Source of the DNA: Enterococcus sp. CSURQ0835
GTDB lineage: Bacteria; Bacillota; Bacilli; Lactobacillales; Enterococcaceae
Length of the DNA stretch: 64,000 nt
Direction of reading: 5' to 3'
Assembly: GCF_902706605.1 (NCBI RefSeq)
Contig: NZ_CACSLH010000003.1
Location: 62,001-126,000 of the forward strand
Of the stretch, positions 54,936-64,000 are shown one piece after another (the first letter of the stretch is position 1; each line of letters opens with the position of its first letter). A program made the position numbers and the translations under genes. The notes beneath the pieces are model-generated. The model made no database searches. It had not been told where the DNA came from and saw only the letters and a program-made list of their open reading frames with translations.

Positions 54936-57209
54936 TCAAAAGAAATTATCTTCTAGAATTGATTTTGCTTTTCGTGGGACTGCTCCAATTTTTACATCGT
55001 AATCACAATCCAAAATAAATAGCCGCTCATAATCATTGATCTGGTATGTCGTCAATTGACTATTTTTTTGTGCAGTTAGAACTTGATACTGAGGGATCGT
55101 TACCATCAAGTTCTCTAACTTAATTCTTTGTTGCTGTTTTTGACGTTTTAGCTCAATTTTTTCTTGCTTAGTTAGATCTTGATACGATTTTTGCAATGTT
55201 TCGATCGCTTGCGTGATTTCTAGCTGATGCTCTTCCCAAATAGATTGCGGAATAACTTGTTGCGTTTGAATATTTCGAAATAATTTTTGAACCTCTTTTT
55301 TTGAAACACCATCATTTTCAGTATCCTTTAAGTAACGGATCATGTGTGTGATCTCATGGTAGTATTCTGTTTTCGCCATATTTTGAGTAGTGTACGTTTT
55401 TGCGATCAATGTCATCTTTTCTTTTTCTGATAAATTCCCCGAAACAGTTTGTAAAGCTTTTTTAGAGAGTTCAAAGATATCTCGGTGAACCACAGCGGTA
55501 TCCGTTCGACTAATACCATTAGTGGGACCTTCTCCTCCATCAAATACGTAAACATTAGGCTGCTCGCTAGCTAAAGCACGTTTTCTGTAGCAACGACCCA
55601 TCCGCTGAAACAACCCATTCAACTCTGATAATTCCGTTATCAGCAAGTCAAAGTCAATATCTAGAGAAGCTTCTACGACTTGAGTGGCTACCCAAATTCC
55701 TTTCCGAGTCTTTTCATTAGCAAAGTCCATGATCGCTTTTTCTTTTTGCTGACGATCATTTCGAATGAAGCGACTGTGTAACAAATTGATTTCCACATCA
55801 GGTAATTCTACTTCTAACTCTGAAAAAATAGTTTGCGCTGCTTTAACCGTATTACAAATGACTAATACTTGGTTATTCTCATTATGAGGAATAATATCTT
55901 GTGCTGACAACGTCCGATGAACAACTTCTACGTTATGACGTACAGCTAACTTTCCATCAAGAAAAGGCTGGGTATTCATTTTAAACTCTAATCCATTTTC
56001 ATTGAATAGATCCAGCAAGTACGTAGGTAAAGTTGCTGTCATAATCAGAAATTTCCCACCAAAGTCTTGAATCTCCTTTAGGCCTTTGATTAAATAAGCT
56101 AATAAATCTGGGGAATACATCTGAATCTCATCAATCACAATTTTAGAATAGGCAAATGTTGCTAGTTTTAATTCAAAGCCTGGATAATGATAGACAAAGT
56201 CAAAAGTCTGATCTAGCGTTGTAACAGTTAATGGTAAAGACCAGCTTTTCGTTTCAGTTAAGTAGTGAGCAATTCGATCGTACTCTTCTACTTTCTTAGC
56301 ATCTTCTTTCATTAATACCGCTAAACTATCTGAATGAAGAAGTCCCACCTCTTTTGTAATGTCATCGGTCACTGTTGCACCGATACGATCATAAATTGCA
56401 TTAATCGCAGCTTTAAGCGGCAAAGTAAAGAATCCTTTTTGGTCGCCAATCCAACGCAGTCCCGCTTCCGTTTTTCCTAGTCCAGTTTGTCCAATAATTA
56501 CTAAATTTTCAGCTTGATTCTGATAAGCAAACTGTTGCATATCATTCCAATTAGCATCAGGATCATTCTGCCGCCACTTTTCAACTATCCGATTCAAATT
56601 TTTAGTTAAAAAATTAGCCGGATACTCCACTGGATAGTGACCGCTTGCAGCATAATCGATCCGATTCAATAAACCTTTTAGCATCACATATGTTTGAAAA
56701 AATTCTTTTTCAGAATTGATACGAGTCCCAATTGAAAAATAGCGTTTCGTCACTTTTTTGATTTTTCCAATATCGATTGGCTCTAATCCGATTTTTTCAA
56801 ATTCAAACTTTCCAGCAGGTTCTTTAAGTTTTTCAATCTCTAACTTATAGTTTTCTAGATCATCTTCAACTGCCGAAAAATCTCGTTCATGATGTAATGC
56901 AATACTATAGTACAAAGCTTGTAACTCCGAAATTGAGTACACTGTTCTTAGCTTTTCCACGGGCAAGAGTGTGACACTTAAAAGTGCATGAGGAATTTCT
57001 CCCGCTATTTGTCGTTTATTTTGCTGAACTTTTTGTTGAAAATTTGCATTTATTTTACCTAGGTCATGATATTGACAAGCTTGCTCTAGTAGCGACCAAT
57101 TAACTGGGATTGTGGGATAAAGTGATTTTAACAATGCATAGTTCTGTAATAATTCACTTGTATGCTGAATGATCGTTTCTCCATCTGACTTTGCCCAAAA
57201 AGAATTCAT
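54936..57209 (-). CDS. cas3: CRISPR helicase-nuclease Cas3
   Basis: 757 residues from ATG at 57209 (GAGGAG 7 nt upstream). N-terminal HD nuclease with His48-Asp49 in ACQYHDLGKIN and IALHHERDF further on. Helicase with Walker A GQTGLGKTEAG (about residue 240), motif II IVIDEIQM, motif III MTATLPTYL, and motif VI FQRMGRCYRK after ASLDIDFDLLITE. It is recruited to targets bound by Cascade and degrades them. Overlaps nothing downstream; cas4 follows 10 nt later. Confidence 0.96.
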   Translation of the reverse strand: MNSFWAKSDGETIIQHTSELLQNYALLKSLYPTIPVNWSLLEQACQYHDLGKINANFQQKVQQNKRQIAGEIPHALLSVTLLPVEKLRTVYSISELQALYYSIALHHERDFSAVEDDLENYKLEIEKLKEPAGKFEFEKIGLEPIDIGKIKKVTKRYFSIGTRINSEKEFFQTYVMLKGLLNRIDYAASGHYPVEYPANFLTKNLNRIVEKWRQNDPDANWNDMQQFAYQNQAENLVIIGQTGLGKTEAGLRWIGDQKGFFTLPLKAAINAIYDRIGATVTDDITKEVGLLHSDSLAVLMKEDAKKVEEYDRIAHYLTETKSWSLPLTVTTLDQTFDFVYHYPGFELKLATFAYSKIVIDEIQMYSPDLLAYLIKGLKEIQDFGGKFLIMTATLPTYLLDLFNENGLEFKMNTQPFLDGKLAVRHNVEVVHRTLSAQDIIPHNENNQVLVICNTVKAAQTIFSELEVELPDVEINLLHSRFIRNDRQQKEKAIMDFANEKTRKGIWVATQVVEASLDIDFDLLITELSELNGLFQRMGRCYRKRALASEQPNVYVFDGGEGPTNGISRTDTAVVHRDIFELSKKALQTVSGNLSEKEKMTLIAKTYTTQNMAKTEYYHEITHMIRYLKDTENDGVSKKEVQKLFRNIQTQQVIPQSIWEEHQLEITQAIETLQKSYQDLTKQEKIELKRQKQQQRIKLENLMVTIPQYQVLTAQKNSQLTTYQINDYERLFILDCDYDVKIGAVPRKAKSILEDNFF

Positions 57210-57220
57210 TCTTCTGCTCC

Positions 57221-58836
<1,616 letters not shown>

Positions 58837-58844
<8 letters not shown>

Positions 58845-60495
58845 TTTCATTTCCTCCTTTACTTTCTCCAATTAAACCGGTCAAAAAAGTATATCCAATT
58901 GTTTTAAAGTGCTCATCGTTTAAAAAAATCTCATTAAAATAAGGTGGAACTATTTTCCCAAGATACATATAACTATTTAGTAGTACATCCATATAGCCGT
59001 CTTTATCATTTGCTTTTAAAGCATTCAACATTCGGTAGCCAATACTAGTCGCTTTATTTTTATTTTCGTATCCCAACTTGAAAAGATAGCCATCTTTACG
59101 AATCCGCTCTAACTTTTCTGCAGTTAGCTTTTCCATATCTATCAACTCCTCTAAAAAATTTTGATTGATTCTTATTAGTGCCATTAAATACCAACTATTC
59201 ACAAATGTTCGTTCACCACTTAGTAACTGGCGTTGAAGCAAATTAAGCAACGAAAACAAATTAGTGCTATTCATCAGCCGGCTAATCACTGCCTGATATA
59301 AATTATGATATTCGCCCGCTATGTTATAGCCGCCTTTAATTAGCGGCTCTAAATCCGCTTTTGAAGTCGCCAATGTTTTTAACAATATTCTTGATAATAG
59401 ACTAAAATAATAGCGCTCATTCTCATAACGAACTACTTGAATATCATTTAATTCTCGCTCATTTTGTTTTAAATTTTCTAATTGCAATGTTTGGATCATC
59501 GCTGCGTATGTGTTCGTTGAATTTACTTGCAAATGATTCAAATCTAAAATTCTAGTTCGAATGGCCCGATTGACTTGAAGTAATTTTTTAACTGAGTGAT
59601 TATCATTTACAAAAATTCCTTGACTATAAACATAAGAGAAACCTGCTGGAATACAGCTGTATAATAGACGACATTGTGGACACATCCAAATATCGTTTAC
59701 AAAATTCCAAGAGTTACTCGTTTTTCGATTAACGTCATAGCCCATTTGATTTAAAAAGCTATAAGGCACACCTTTTTTTATTGGTCGACCACAATTTGTA
59801 CAAGTTAATTTATCTTTTTGATGGTCTTGTTCATAGTAATCAAAGATTGGCTGGATAAAAAAATTGTAATAGCTTTCATAATAATCGTCTTTACTTTGTT
59901 GACGATTCAAAAACGCAACATTGTTATACCCTTTGTTAATAACGTTATAGATTTGAATTTTCCCACTAATATATTTATTTACTTGCGGATCAGAAAAATA
60001 TTCATAGACTTGATCTAATCGCTGATAAACTACTTTCACTTTCTCCATAATTAAGCCTGTTTCTTTTTCCCATTGATCTTTTTTCAGCCGCTCTAATTTT
60101 AACGAGCTTAGTACCGTTAAAATATCCGTTGAATGATTAAGCAATGGATAAACTGCTTTATAGCTATTACTTTCACCATACTGCCTCACACTCTTTAAAT
60201 ATGTGGCTAGAAATTCGTAATCTTTCTGCCCAAAATTCGCAAAATTTTCCTGCTCAAACTTTTCTTTTTGATCTTGGTAGCTGAAAATTTTGGTTAGTGA
60301 GGAGAGTTGGCGATAGTTTTTAGCAAAAAAATCAAAATAATGATCCGCAAAATTTTCTAACTGATTAACTGATAATTTGATACTCTGCGAAGTCAATAGG
60401 ATATTTTCCTCACCTAAAATATTTATTAATCCACAAACACCAGCATTTTCCAGCCAACCGTTTAATCGAAATTCTAATACATTTTCATTACCCAT
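58837..60495 (-). CDS. cas8: Cascade large subunit Cas8b (Cst1, CXXC-CXXC family)
   Basis: 552 residues behind GGAAGGAGG. Two cysteine pairs, CTNCG (232-235) and CPQCR (272-275), form the zinc-binding centre that names the CXXC-CXXC Cst1 family and places the system in the Tneap-like branch of type I-B. The large subunit recognises the PAM and helps open target DNA. The rest shows little conserved sequence, as usual for Cas8. Confidence 0.9.
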
Positions 60496-60513
60496 TTAAA
60501 TCCCTCCTTCCAC

Positions 60514-61260
60514 TCAAATTTCTTCCATATAGCCAAAAAATAATCCGCTTTTTGACGATATACTAGTATCACGAAGATACTCCAACAAGTATGGCTCCCC
60601 AGAAAGCTTCAACTTTCCAATTGAACTTTGCAACGCTTTCTCATAGGTTTTTATGACAGTTTTTTTCATTTCTAAAGGTTTGATCTTCAATTCATCAATA
60701 TCATATTTCACTCGTTCACCTAGAAGGGGAATCAATTTCCGCTTCAAATTTTCTTTGCAAACGATTTCAAAGTTGTCATCACCAAAACTAAGAAACCAAT
60801 CTTTGTGCTGTATGGGATCGTGTTGACGTACAAGAATCGGTGACAGCGTTTGAAAAACCGCACTAGTTGAAGTTATCCGTTCTTGATAAATGTTCTCGAT
60901 TTTGTCTACTATAACCTCTACATTGGAATAGAGTTGCAATCTTTTCTCCTGCTTTAATAATTGAAACGCATTATAAACATTAAATGCTAATTGCGAATCA
61001 GGCGTTGAAAAAAACCAAGATATTTTTGGTTCCTTCAACAAGATCACTTCTTTTGAAAATTTCGCTTTATGAAAGATCAATGCTTGAGAATAATTTTTCT
61101 GAGTGTTTTTTTCTTTAAACAACAAATTAAACTCAGCGGGCGAGGCTTTTTCTAACCCTCGCTTTAGTAGCGACAGAAATGCTGCATGGTAACGAATTGG
61201 AATCTCTGTTGGTTCAAATTCTCCATTAGTAACTATTTTTAAGCTAATCTTGAATCGCAT
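60514..61260 (-). CDS. cas6: crRNA-processing endoribonuclease Cas6
   Basis: 248 residues, first gene of the operon, behind AAGGAGG. RAMP protein with the C-terminal loop SSKSGLFFGYMEEI corresponding to the Gly-rich G-loop of Cas6. It cuts within each repeat, leaving the 8-nt 5' handle ATGTAAAT. It should also process a transcript of the mini-array upstream (61397-61476), because the ATGTAAA handle is kept in the first degenerate repeat. Confidence 0.92.
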   Translation of the reverse strand: MRFKISLKIVTNGEFEPTEIPIRYHAAFLSLLKRGLEKASPAEFNLLFKEKNTQKNYSQALIFHKAKFSKEVILLKEPKISWFFSTPDSQLAFNVYNAFQLLKQEKRLQLYSNVEVIVDKIENIYQERITSTSAVFQTLSPILVRQHDPIQHKDWFLSFGDDNFEIVCKENLKRKLIPLLGERVKYDIDELKIKPLEMKKTVIKTYEKALQSSIGKLKLSGEPYLLEYLRDTSISSKSGLFFGYMEEI

Positions 61261-61283
61261 CTTTAATCCTCCTTGGGTAGCCT

Positions 61284-61319
61284 GTATATTTTTTCAGCTG
61301 TCATCACAATACGATCATA
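61284..61319 (+). promoter_or_regulatory. predicted CreR target overlapping the cas6 transcription start
   Basis: GTATATTTTTT at 61284-61294 is identical to the first 11 nt of the mini-array spacer, and the 5'-flanking CCT (61281-61283) is in the place of a PAM. A 36-nt target would end at 61319, the upstream edge of the cas6 -10 box. After the 11 matches the identity falls to 3 of the next 5 and then fades, which would allow binding without full cleavage. Confidence 0.65.
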
Positions 61320-61341
61320 ACCTATAAGATGAAAAAAGCAA
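61314..61341 (-). promoter_or_regulatory. promoter of the cas operon
   Basis: On the minus strand TTGCTT (61341-61336), 16 nt spacer, TATGAT (61319-61314); start expected near 61307, 47 nt before the cas6 ATG. Confidence 0.65.
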
Positions 61342-61360
61342 AACGAAATCTTGTTATCTA

Positions 61361-61399
61361 AAAAGAGATAATCAATTAGCTTATTTGACTATCTCTTTT
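61361..61399 (-). terminator. terminator hairpin of the mini-array transcript
   Basis: AAAAGAGATA and TATCTCTTTT arms (61399-61390 and 61370-61361 on the minus strand), extended by TCAA/TTGA, with a T-run at the end. It separates the mini-array transcript from the cas6 promoter. Confidence 0.65.
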
Positions 61400-61494
61400 A
61401 TTTATCCACTATTTTAGATTTATTGGTAACTACCTTAAAAAATATACTTTTACATTCCACTATTTTAAATTGTTATTCCACCTCAAGAATAGCA
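61361..61494 (-). ncRNA. mini-CRISPR RNA gene upstream of cas6 (CreR-like)
   Basis: Two degenerate copies of the array repeat in the same orientation: 61448-61476 keeps 19 nt in a row, TAAAATAGTGGAATGTAAA, including the handle; 61397-61425 keeps AAATCTAAAATAGTGG but has lost the handle. Between them is a 22-nt spacer (61426-61447). An extended -10 TGCTATTCT lies at 61494-61486, about 10 nt before the first repeat, and a terminator follows the second. The spacer seed matches the cas6 leader next to a CCT. This is the architecture of CreR/crRNA-like RNAs known in some type I-B and V-A systems, which guide the effector to repress cas transcription. Confidence 0.75.
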
Positions 61495-61755
61495 CATTTT
61501 CGGAGAGTTTTATAATTACATCACTATCTCTAAAACAGTCATACCGACATCAAATACAATATTGGATAGGCATTGGGTAAAAAAGATAGAAAAAATATTT
61601 CATACCGCTACCTTTTTGACTGACATAACTAGGTTGAGATGATAGTAAAAGTCTTGATCCATTATGGCGTGCCAAAAATAAATGAAAAAATTATCAGGGT
61701 CAGCTAGCTACAATATAGTATTTTAACCATTAACTGAAGCTTTACTTTATTCCAG
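61495..61755. other. AT-rich region without a recognised gene
   Basis: No supported coding frame. I looked for a small toxin ORF of the CreT type beside the mini-array and found none with a ribosome site on either strand. Confidence 0.4.
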
Positions 61756-61803
61756 AAAAAACAAACAGGAAGCAGACATTAATCATGCCTTGCTCCCTGT
61801 TTT
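61756..61803 (-). terminator. terminator of the CsbD-like gene
   Basis: Arms AAACAGGgAGCA/TGCTtCCTGTTT with a T-run on the minus strand. Confidence 0.75.
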
Positions 61804-61849
61804 TACAACTAACCGATTAAAAGTGCTTCAATTATGAATTCGCAATTAC

Positions 61850-62041
61850 TTAATTGTCACCCTCATCTTTTTTATCTAGCTGATCATTGATTTTACCTGC
61901 TAGATCATCGGTCACTTCATCGGCTTTATCTTTTGCTTTTCCTAATCCTTGTTGTGCTTTGCCCTTGAGTTCTTCTTTTTGGTCATCGTTCATTTTACCT
62001 TTTGCTTCATTCACTTTACCTTTTAATTCATCTAAACTCAT
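61850..62041 (-). CDS. CsbD-like stress protein
   Basis: 63 residues, highly charged, beginning MSLDELKGKVNEAKGKMNDDQKEEL-type CsbD repeats with a second copy of GKA/GLGKAKDKADE. CsbD proteins are small stress-induced proteins of unknown activity. AGGAGGG precedes the ATG. Monocistronic. Confidence 0.88.
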   Translation of the reverse strand: MSLDELKGKVNEAKGKMNDDQKEELKGKAQQGLGKAKDKADEVTDDLAGKINDQLDKKDEGDN

Positions 62042-62113
62042 GAAAGCCCTCCTTTGGCTAAAAAAATTATTTTTTTTCTATAATTTGAGTATAACACCCG
62101 ACACTTGATTTGG

Positions 62114-62290
62114 CTAAAGAGACGCTTTTTCTTTTTTTAATCGTGTTTGTGCTTGCTCGATCTGCTGATGCAATAACGCAATCCGTTGTTTCGTATAAGG
62201 ACTCGTGCTTTGTTGGATCTGTTCTAATTCTTGCTGACTGTCACGGATACTTTCTTCAATCATTTTGATAACGGTTTCATTAAGTGCCAT
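62114..62290 (-). CDS. 58-residue coiled-coil protein
   Basis: ATG at 62290 with AGGAGG 7 nt upstream, stop TAG at 62114. Begins MALNETVIKMIEESIRDSQQ and is almost entirely one charged, Gln-rich helix pair (QELEQIQQ...QIEQAQTRLKKEKASL). Function unknown. Confidence 0.65.
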   Translation of the reverse strand: MALNETVIKMIEESIRDSQQELEQIQQSTSPYTKQRIALLHQQIEQAQTRLKKEKASL

Positions 62291-62362
62291 GTCATTTCCT
62301 CCTAAGCAAGTTCGACTGCTTTTTTTATTTCCTATGCTACACTGCTAGCGAGGTGAAGTAAA

Positions 62363-62557
62363 ATGAAAAATCGATGGTTAGCAGAGGAATTAAAGAAAAT
62401 CATGACCCCCGATAACCAATTCGTATTAAATGAAGCACTCCGTTATATCGAACAGCTAGAAGATGACAATGAAAGTTTGCAAGTTGCCTTAGAAGGAACG
62501 ATCTGGAGTCCGAAAAAATGGCGAGATGATCAGCGTAAAAGCGAACCGCTCAATTGA
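62363..62557 (+). CDS. 64-residue protein of unknown function
   Basis: ATG at 62363 behind GAGGTG, with a terminator overlapping the stop. A short charged protein with a helical middle (NEALRYIEQLEDDNESLQVALEG). Family not recognised; gene signals are good. Confidence 0.65.
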   Translation: MKNRWLAEELKKIMTPDNQFVLNEALRYIEQLEDDNESLQVALEGTIWSPKKWRDDQRKSEPLN

Positions 62558-62570
62558 TGAGCGGTTTTTT
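62544..62570 (+). terminator. terminator of the 64-residue protein gene
   Basis: Arms AACCGCTC/GAGCGGTT followed by T residues; also close to the stop of the convergent gene. Confidence 0.8.
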
Positions 62571-62988
62571 AGTCCGACAGATTTAACTGTTTAGTTTTGA
62601 GATCCCGATGAACTTTAAGTGAAAGTGCAGTAAACTCCGCGATCACTGGAAACGCATAATCCAATTCTTTTTGATAATCAACTAAGCGTTGGTTGACTGC
62701 TTCGACATCGTGAATCTCAATTAATTTAAACTTGCCACGTACAGCGACACTTTGATGTTCGGCTTCATAGTGACAGCACACACAGCCTAGCTCATTTCGC
62801 GTAATATTACTGGCACTTCGCCCATCACCGTTGATATAAAAGTGAAACGAACTGATCCCTTTGCGCTGGATCGGTGGGCCGACGATGATCGTATACGGGA
62901 AACCATTGCGATCGATCGTACTTAATGCAAATGATTGACAGCCTTCGATCAATTCATGGGCTTGCTGATAAATTCGTTTTTCAGTCAT
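62569..62988 (-). CDS. pyridoxamine 5'-phosphate oxidase-like split-barrel protein
   Basis: 139 residues from ATG at 62988 (GGGGAAAAAG upstream). FMN-binding split-barrel type: YQQAHELIEGCQSFALSTIDRNGFPYTIIV, FYINGDGRSASNITRN, VCCHYEAEHQSVAVRGKFKLIE. Members bind flavin, haem or F420; here the activity is unknown. Stands alone. Confidence 0.82.
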   Translation of the reverse strand: MTEKRIYQQAHELIEGCQSFALSTIDRNGFPYTIIVGPPIQRKGISSFHFYINGDGRSASNITRNELGCVCCHYEAEHQSVAVRGKFKLIEIHDVEAVNQRLVDYQKELDYAFPVIAEFTALSLKVHRDLKTKQLNLSD

Positions 62989-63150
62989 CTTTTTCCCCTC
63001 CCATTCCACGAACTTAAATTATTATTTTCGAAATAATAATCAAATATATGAATAGTATTACAGAAATGTGAGAAAAACAAAAGCAAACTGATCGCCGTTA
63101 AGAAAAATGTAACCCATTGCAGTGGATCCGTTCACGCTTAAACTAAAAAA

Positions 63151-63173
63151 GTTCTGATCACAACGATCAGAAC
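63151..63173 (-). terminator. terminator of the GNAT gene
   Basis: Arms GTTCTGATC/GATCAGAAC followed on the minus strand by six T residues; it overlaps the last codons of the gene. Confidence 0.8.
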
Positions 63174-63706
63174 GGCAGTAACTCTTTGCGATAGATCAAA
63201 TGCTCGCGCAACTGACCATTTAAATTTCGCGAATAGCGCCCAGCATAAGTCAACCCTAGTGCTTCCGCAACTTTTTTCGAAGCTTTATTATCTGGAACAA
63301 ATTGCGCAATGACACTGGGCACCCCTTTCAAGTGTAAAAATTCTAACATGCCACTGGCTGCTTCATGCGCATAACCATGGCCTTGTGCAAAGGGTTTGAT
63401 GATATAAGCAAGTTCCACTTCTGGTCGACCTTGGATCTCCGTTTTCAACCCACCGACTAATCCGACAATCTCCTCAGTTGTTTTTTCAATGATAAAAAAA
63501 TAGCTATAACCAAATTGATGATACTGCTGTTGGATTTTTTCCAGCCACTGGCGCGTCTCGGTTAAAGAAAAAGTTTTCCCCCAGCCAAGTTGCATCAAAT
63601 TAGGATCTTGTAAGATCTTCAACAATTCGATTTGATCTTGCAACGTGATCGGTACGATGTTCAAATGCTCCGTTGCAAAAATCAATTCATCTTTTTCATA
63701 GACCAT
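63167..63706 (-). CDS. RimJ/RimL-type GNAT N-acetyltransferase
   Basis: 179 residues from ATG at 63706, 8 nt after AAAGGGG; a GTG at 63712 is possible. GNAT fold with TEHLNIVPITLQDQIELLKIL at the start, the acetyl-CoA loop in KPFAQGHGYAHEAASGML, and VPDNKASKKVAEALGL near the end. Acetylates an amine of an unknown acceptor, typically a protein N-terminus or small molecule. Confidence 0.88.
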   Translation of the reverse strand: MVYEKDELIFATEHLNIVPITLQDQIELLKILQDPNLMQLGWGKTFSLTETRQWLEKIQQQYHQFGYSYFFIIEKTTEEIVGLVGGLKTEIQGRPEVELAYIIKPFAQGHGYAHEAASGMLEFLHLKGVPSVIAQFVPDNKASKKVAEALGLTYAGRYSRNLNGQLREHLIYRKELLPF

Positions 63707-63719
63707 CCTCACGTCCCCT

Positions 63720-64000
63720 TTAAGGTTTCACATAAGCAAATCCAGCTTGTTGTAATTGGATCAGATCCACTACTCCGGCCGGCACGACTTCGATTTCCGC
63801 TATTAGATCTTGGACTTCAATGTGATGGGCCTTCATCGCATTATGACAGGCATGATAGGTCACATTCGGAAAATCACGAATAAATTTTATTTGAGCTGGC
63901 AGTAAATAACCTTGGATCGCTTCGCCATTGACCAGCAACACGATCTTCGCAGTCGGCTCGAGGGTGATGAGATTTTTGATATTATGGCGAGCTTCACTTA
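63720..64000 (-). CDS. DsrE-family protein, truncated by the window edge
   Basis: The frame is open from the window edge; the visible 93 residues include HNIKNLITLEP, IVLLVNGEAIQGYL, FPNVTYHACHNAMKAH and end at FAYVKP. This is the DsrE/YchN-like alpha/beta fold, with a single Cys in ACHNAM where sulfur-carrier members have one. The N-terminus lies outside the window. Probably sulfur relay or unknown. Confidence 0.78.
   Translation of the reverse strand, partial: SEARHNIKNLITLEPTAKIVLLVNGEAIQGYLLPAQIKFIRDFPNVTYHACHNAMKAHHIEVQDLIAEIEVVPAGVVDLIQLQQAGFAYVKP

Noticed and set aside
61495-61755. CreTA-type toxin gene beside the mini-array
   Set aside because: No small ORF with ribosome site and no rare-codon toxin pattern was found, and the spacer points to the cas6 promoter rather than to a toxin promoter.

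Overview
The window looks like chromosomal DNA of a low-GC Gram-positive lactic acid bacterium, most likely Enterococcus or a close relative. The best markers are a 498-residue ABC-F protein very like the intrinsic Lsa(A) of E. faecalis, an Mga-type regulator, strong AGGAGG ribosome sites, a Met T-box and enterococcal-type wall hydrolases. It does not look like E. faecalis itself, because it carries a class II ribonucleotide reductase and a type I-B CRISPR system. Species identity is inference. No rRNA, tRNA, intact insertion sequence or prophage was seen.

Layout. 0.4-5 kb: a small gene, a large NlpC/P60 + glucosaminidase wall hydrolase and a CDF cation exporter. 5-8 kb: a P-type cation ATPase with an apparent frameshift in an A9 run just after its start; a 22-codon ORF beginning MDPDAEP lies in its leader. 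8-13 kb: a two-gene permease pair, lutABC for lactate oxidation, and HU. 13.5-21 kb: Mga-like regulator, alanine dehydrogenase behind a cre-like site, M3 oligoendopeptidase, MurJ/SpoVB-type flippase. 21-26 kb: prolyl-tRNA deacylase homologue; B12-dependent ribonucleotide reductase with its cobalamin adenosyltransferase behind two NrdR boxes; a trans-sulfuration enzyme. 26-36 kb: APC permease, ABC exporter, pyruvate phosphate dikinase, GH13 glycosidase. 37-39 kb: a small-RNA candidate, then an attenuator-like leader with a 5-codon ORF before the Lsa-like gene. 39-48 kb: PadR/HAAS pair, broken FAD oxidase, several very small genes, T-box-controlled metQ-msrA, an orphan kinase-like ATPase, a DUF2975/Xre/CPBP cassette and methionine aminopeptidase. 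48-50 kb: MarR regulator and a BAAT/acyl-CoA thioesterase-like hydrolase sharing a repeated operator.

50.4-61.5 kb is a complete type I-B (Tneap-like) CRISPR-Cas locus, all read on the minus strand: cas6-cas8(cst1)-cas7(cst2)-cas5-cas3-cas4-cas1-cas2, a leader of about 180 nt, then 39 repeats and 38 spacers. The most interesting element is upstream of cas6: two degenerate repeats flank a 22-nt 'spacer', followed by a terminator hairpin. The first 11 nt of that spacer match the cas6 5' leader exactly, beginning right after a CCT that could act as PAM, and a full-length target would reach the cas6 -10 box. This is the layout expected of a CreR-type RNA that directs the effector to repress its own operon.

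The right end (61.8-64 kb) holds small stress-type genes, a PNPOx-like protein, a GNAT acetyltransferase and a DsrE-like gene running off the edge. Three genes (P-type ATPase, a 30.9-kb small gene, the FAD oxidase) are each broken by a single base near a short homopolymer, so sequencing error must be ruled out before calling them pseudogenes or phase-variable.
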